Positions 61,355 to 64,000 of a stretch of 64,000 bases of DNA are shown here, piece after piece. Source of the DNA: Cecembia rubra. Lineage in GTDB: Bacteria; Bacteroidota; Bacteroidia; Cytophagales; Cyclobacteriaceae. The notes under the pieces are model-generated. The model had not been told where the DNA came from. It worked only from the letters and a program-made list of their open reading frames with translations, and did not search any database. The DNA lies in contig NZ_PYGF01000016.1 of the NCBI RefSeq assembly GCF_003014575.1, forward strand, positions 1-64,000. The letters are read 5' to 3'. A program made the position numbers and the translations under genes. Positions within the stretch are counted from its first letter, which is position 1. Each line of letters begins with the position of its first letter.

Positions 61355-61699
61355 TTATTTTAACTTTTCATTATTAATATGTCTGTCTTTGTCCCGAATA
61401 TTCTTCTTTTCAAAGTTCTTTTTCAAAGATTCAGTCAAGTCCACCCCTGTCTGATTGGCAAGACAGATCAATACCCAAAGCACATCTGCCATTTCATCGC
61501 CGAGGTCCTTCCCTTTGTCGGACTCCTTGAAGGATTGCTCTCCGTACTTTCTTGCCATAATTCTCGCCAACTCCCCTACTTCTTCCATTAGTATGGCCGT
61601 ATTGGTAAGTTCATTGAAATACCTCACCCCGACTGTTTTGATCCAATGATCCACCATTTCCTGTGCATCTGAAATAGTAATTTCATCCATTCCTTTCAT
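61355..61699 (-). CDS. MazG-like nucleotide pyrophosphohydrolase
   Basis: 114 residues. The metal-binding acidic helices are present: AILMEEVGELARIMARKYGE (EExxE) and LGDEMADVLWVLICLANQTG (ExxD). Single MazG domain, as in the short all-alpha NTP pyrophosphatases that hydrolyse non-canonical nucleotides. Overlaps the stop of the upstream manC gene by four bases and is followed by the DUF2256 gene. Confidence 0.92.
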   Translation of the reverse strand: MKGMDEITISDAQEMVDHWIKTVGVRYFNELTNTAILMEEVGELARIMARKYGEQSFKESDKGKDLGDEMADVLWVLICLANQTGVDLTESLKKNFEKKNIRDKDRHINNEKLK

Positions 61700-62769
61700 A
61701 CAAAATCCTCTCCTTTTTGTTTGGCATCATTTACAAAAACCCTGAATTTCCTTTCCGTATCCAACTTACAGATGATCAAAACATTCTCGCTTTCATTTAC
61801 AAGGTAATTTTCCAACCCTTCAATGACCACGAGTTTATTTGGACTCACTTTTATAAAACTATCTTTTGTTTCATAGAGTATGGCATTTGCATCTACAACG
61901 TTATTGTTTGCATCCTTGTTTCTTGTTTCATATAGGCTTAACCAAGAGCCCAAATCCGACCATGAAAAGTCACCCATCACCACAAAAACCTCATCTGCCT
62001 TTTCCATTATACCATAATCAATGGAAACATTTTTCACCAATGAATAAGCTTTTTGAATGTACGCCTCCTCCTCGGTCCTATCATAAAACTGCTTTCCATC
62101 CTCGAAGACTTCAGCAACTTCGGGCATGTATTTTTCAAATGCATGAATTATACTTTTGGCTTTCCAAACAAACATGCCTGAATTCCATACAAAATCCCCG
62201 CTTTCCAAAAAGGCTGTTGCCAGTTTCATGTTTGGCTTTTCGGTAAAAGTCTTTACCTTCTTGACAGGGTTCCCCGGATCAGATATGTACTGAATATAAC
62301 CATAGCCCGTCTCGGGCCTATTTGGCCTGATTCCAATGGTAATTAACCTGAAATCAATTTCAGCTGCCGATAAAGCAATATTTATCTTTTCCTGAAACTT
62401 GTCTTCCTGAACGATCAAGTGATCTGATGGAGTAACAATAATTTTGGCTTCGGGATCCTTTTGTGCAATTTTATAACAGGCGTATGCCACGCAGGTAGCA
62501 GTGTTCCTCCTGAGCGGCTCAGTCAAAATCTGTTGTTCCTGAATGTCCGGTAACTGCTCCTTAACCATCTCAAAATATTTCTTGTTCGTAACCACATAGA
62601 ACAAATCCTTGTCTGAAATTTTAATAAACCTATCATAGGTCATTTGAAGCAATGTCCTACCTGTTCCAAGGATATCCAAAAACTGTTTAGGCTTGTTATT
62701 CCTACTGTATGGCCAGAATCTTGAACCGATTCCACCGGCCATGATGACTATATAAGGCTTATGATTCAT
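61696..62769 (-). CDS. manC: mannose-1-phosphate guanylyltransferase
   Basis: 357 residues. Makes GDP-mannose from mannose 1-phosphate and GTP. Nucleotide-binding MAGGIGSRFWPYSRNNKPKQ, then FLDILGTGRTLLQ, IIVTPSDHLIVQEDKFQEKI, RPNRPETGYGYIQY and the sugar-binding FTEKPNMKLATAFLESGDFV with WNSGMFVWKA. The bifunctional isomerase domain (PMI) is absent, so this is the stand-alone form. GDP-mannose feeds glycan and lipopolysaccharide precursors. Upstream of the MazG-like gene in one transcript. Confidence 0.95.
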   Translation of the reverse strand: MNHKPYIVIMAGGIGSRFWPYSRNNKPKQFLDILGTGRTLLQMTYDRFIKISDKDLFYVVTNKKYFEMVKEQLPDIQEQQILTEPLRRNTATCVAYACYKIAQKDPEAKIIVTPSDHLIVQEDKFQEKINIALSAAEIDFRLITIGIRPNRPETGYGYIQYISDPGNPVKKVKTFTEKPNMKLATAFLESGDFVWNSGMFVWKAKSIIHAFEKYMPEVAEVFEDGKQFYDRTEEEAYIQKAYSLVKNVSIDYGIMEKADEVFVVMGDFSWSDLGSWLSLYETRNKDANNNVVDANAILYETKDSFIKVSPNKLVVIEGLENYLVNESENVLIICKLDTERKFRVFVNDAKQKGEDFV

Positions 62770-63209
62770 TTACTGGTCAATAATTGACTAAATTGAAATC
62801 TGATGATCAATATGGATATAAAGTTTGGATAATTTGCAATCGACCAATCCGCTAAAAAGAAAAATCTTCCGCGAAGATTCCCTGCTAATTTGCTAATCTC
62901 CTTAAGTTAAAAAAATTAGGTTAGTATTCATAGATCAAAATACCTGAATACCAATATTTTTCGGTTCAACGGAAGAGAATTCAAACCCTATCGTTGCTTT
63001 GGTTTTTGGAAAATGTCCATCAGGAGAATTTAAACACAAAAAAATAATCAATAGTGGGCATGAACTGTTAATTTCTTGCGTAAATCTTAATATTTTTTGT
63101 TAATTTCAAAATTGCCGCGGTTAATCATTAAATTTGTATCAAAGGTAAAAATTACCATTTTAGTTTAATGCGCCCAAAAGTAACGGCACCTTATTAAACC
63201 GACTTTGCT
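62770..63209. other. 440-bp intergenic region before recQ
   Basis: No gene is seen. It contains a short hairpin (AATCTTCCGCGAAGATT, about 62,866) and, near its end, a promoter-like TAAATTTG. The divergent manC and recQ promoters must lie here. Confidence 0.5.
63109..63136 (+). promoter_or_regulatory. candidate promoter of recQ
   Basis: TAAATTTG (63129-63136) fits the Bacteroidota -7 consensus TAnnTTTG, and a TTTC about 20 bases upstream resembles the -33 TTTG. It would leave a leader of about 65 bases before the recQ start. Confidence 0.35.
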
Positions 63210-64000
63210 GTGGATCAAATCGTAAAAGAAACACTTAAAAAAATATTCGGATTCAGTCAATTCCGGGGCAATCAAGAGCCAATCGTAGATAATATTTTAA
63301 AAGGTAAGAACACCTTTGTAATTATGCCCACAGGGGCAGGAAAATCATTATGTTACCAATTACCTGCAATAATTGAAGATGGAACTGCCATTGTAATTTC
63401 ACCTTTGATTGCTCTGATGAAAAATCAGGTTGATCAGCTCAACGCATTTGGTATTAACGCACACTTTTTGAATTCTACCCTCAATAAATCTGAAACCAAT
63501 AAAGTAAAAAAAGAAGTTCTCTCCGGTAAGACAAAATTACTTTATGTTGCGCCGGAGTCACTTACAAAAGAGGAAAATATTCTCTTTCTGAAAGATGCCA
63601 AAATCAGCTTCGTGGCCATAGATGAAGCACATTGTATTTCGGAATGGGGACATGATTTCCGTCCCGAATACAGAAAAATCAAAACCATCATCGCCCAACT
63701 TGGTGAAGACTTACCGATTATAGCCCTGACTGCTACCGCTACACCTAAAGTTCAGCAGGACATACAAAGAAACCTTCAAATGGAAGAGGCAGACTTATAC
63801 AAGTCCTCTTTCAACAGGACAAATCTTTTCTATGAGATCAGGCCTAAGGTAAAAAATGAGACCAAAAAACAGATTATTAAATACATAAAGTCCCATAAAG
63901 GAAAATCTGGTATTATCTATTGCCTGAGCAGAAAAAAGGTGGAAGAAATCGCTGAATTGCTTAAAGTCAATGGAATTAAAGCCGCTCCGTACCATGCAGG
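63210..64000 (+). CDS. recQ: ATP-dependent DNA helicase RecQ, 5' part
   Basis: 263 codons before the window ends. Start is GTG at 63210, since an in-frame TAA lies at 63195. RecQ motifs in order: FGFSQFRGNQEPIVDNIL (motif 0), MPTGAGKSLCYQLPA (Walker A), VAIDEAHCISEWGHDFRPEY (DEAH box and aromatic-rich loop), ALTATATPKVQQDI (motif III) and SGIIYCLSRKKVEEI (motif IV). A 3'-5' helicase in recombination and repair. Its RQC and HRDC domains lie beyond the window. Confidence 0.97.
   Translation, partial: MDQIVKETLKKIFGFSQFRGNQEPIVDNILKGKNTFVIMPTGAGKSLCYQLPAIIEDGTAIVISPLIALMKNQVDQLNAFGINAHFLNSTLNKSETNKVKKEVLSGKTKLLYVAPESLTKEENILFLKDAKISFVAIDEAHCISEWGHDFRPEYRKIKTIIAQLGEDLPIIALTATATPKVQQDIQRNLQMEEADLYKSSFNRTNLFYEIRPKVKNETKKQIIKYIKSHKGKSGIIYCLSRKKVEEIAELLKVNGIKAAPYHA

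Noticed and set aside
63795-63995. Minus-strand 66-residue frame
   Set aside because: Shadow of recQ, whose plus-strand helicase motifs are clear.

Overview
The window looks like chromosome from a Bacteroidota bacterium, most likely of the order Cytophagales (Cyclobacteriaceae-like). The basis is gene content: an IPExxxVDY protein, the acpP-fabF-rnc block, a PorV/PorQ-like barrel, DUF5117-type zinc proteases, SusD-free c-type cytochrome clusters with DUF1501/DUF1553, tricorn-type proteases and many AAT/ATT-rich intergenic stretches without strong Shine-Dalgarno sites. No tRNA, rRNA or CRISPR array was seen.

Layout. (1) About 80-10,320 is an accessory segment carried on the minus strand: a two-component system and a CzcCBA-type heavy-metal efflux operon with a small exported protein, then an exported Fe/Mn superoxide dismutase and a small barrel protein. 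It is divided by two 136-138 bp imperfect palindromes whose ends match, by 9-bp complementary core sequences, the far ends of the gene blocks they follow. This is the arrangement of integron gene cassettes, one of them about 8.8 kb. No integrase lies in the window. (2) 10,450-23,050: tricorn-like protease, DUF418 membrane protein, secreted NTF2-like protein, flavodoxin-like protein, a PIN-domain toxin with an unfamiliar small partner, and a three-gene planctomycete-type cytochrome/DUF1501/DUF1553 operon. (3) 23,290-33,700: a decaying, repeat-rich zone. A DUF2306 gene with stops, a DUF418 gene and an agmatine deiminase gene that have each lost their middle in frame, a YceI-like gene whose start is ATT, HipBA and HigBA toxin-antitoxin pairs, a GxxExxY protein, a diheme cytochrome, and seven copies of a GC-rich palindromic repeat that often sits in the 5' leader of a gene. 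(4) 33,880-39,700: AraC regulator, a NarL-type response regulator and TPR histidine kinase separated by a striking periodic TATTTC array, and an S10 peptidase. (5) 39,800-64,000: mostly housekeeping genes: ssb, pfkA, miaA, receiver/Hpt signalling proteins, a PhnP-like hydrolase, an RqcH-like NFACT protein, pyk, acpP-fabF-rnc, nadE, lgt, yidD, outer-membrane proteins, a zinc metalloprotease, a MazG-like enzyme, a mannose-1-phosphate guanylyltransferase and the start of recQ.

A shared 20-23 bp motif (consensus ATCACATNATTAGGGTATTG on the minus strand) precedes several genes of regions 2-4 (both DUF418 loci, the agmatine deiminase, a small ORF and the diheme cytochrome) and also lies beside the kinase/regulator pair, suggesting a local regulon.
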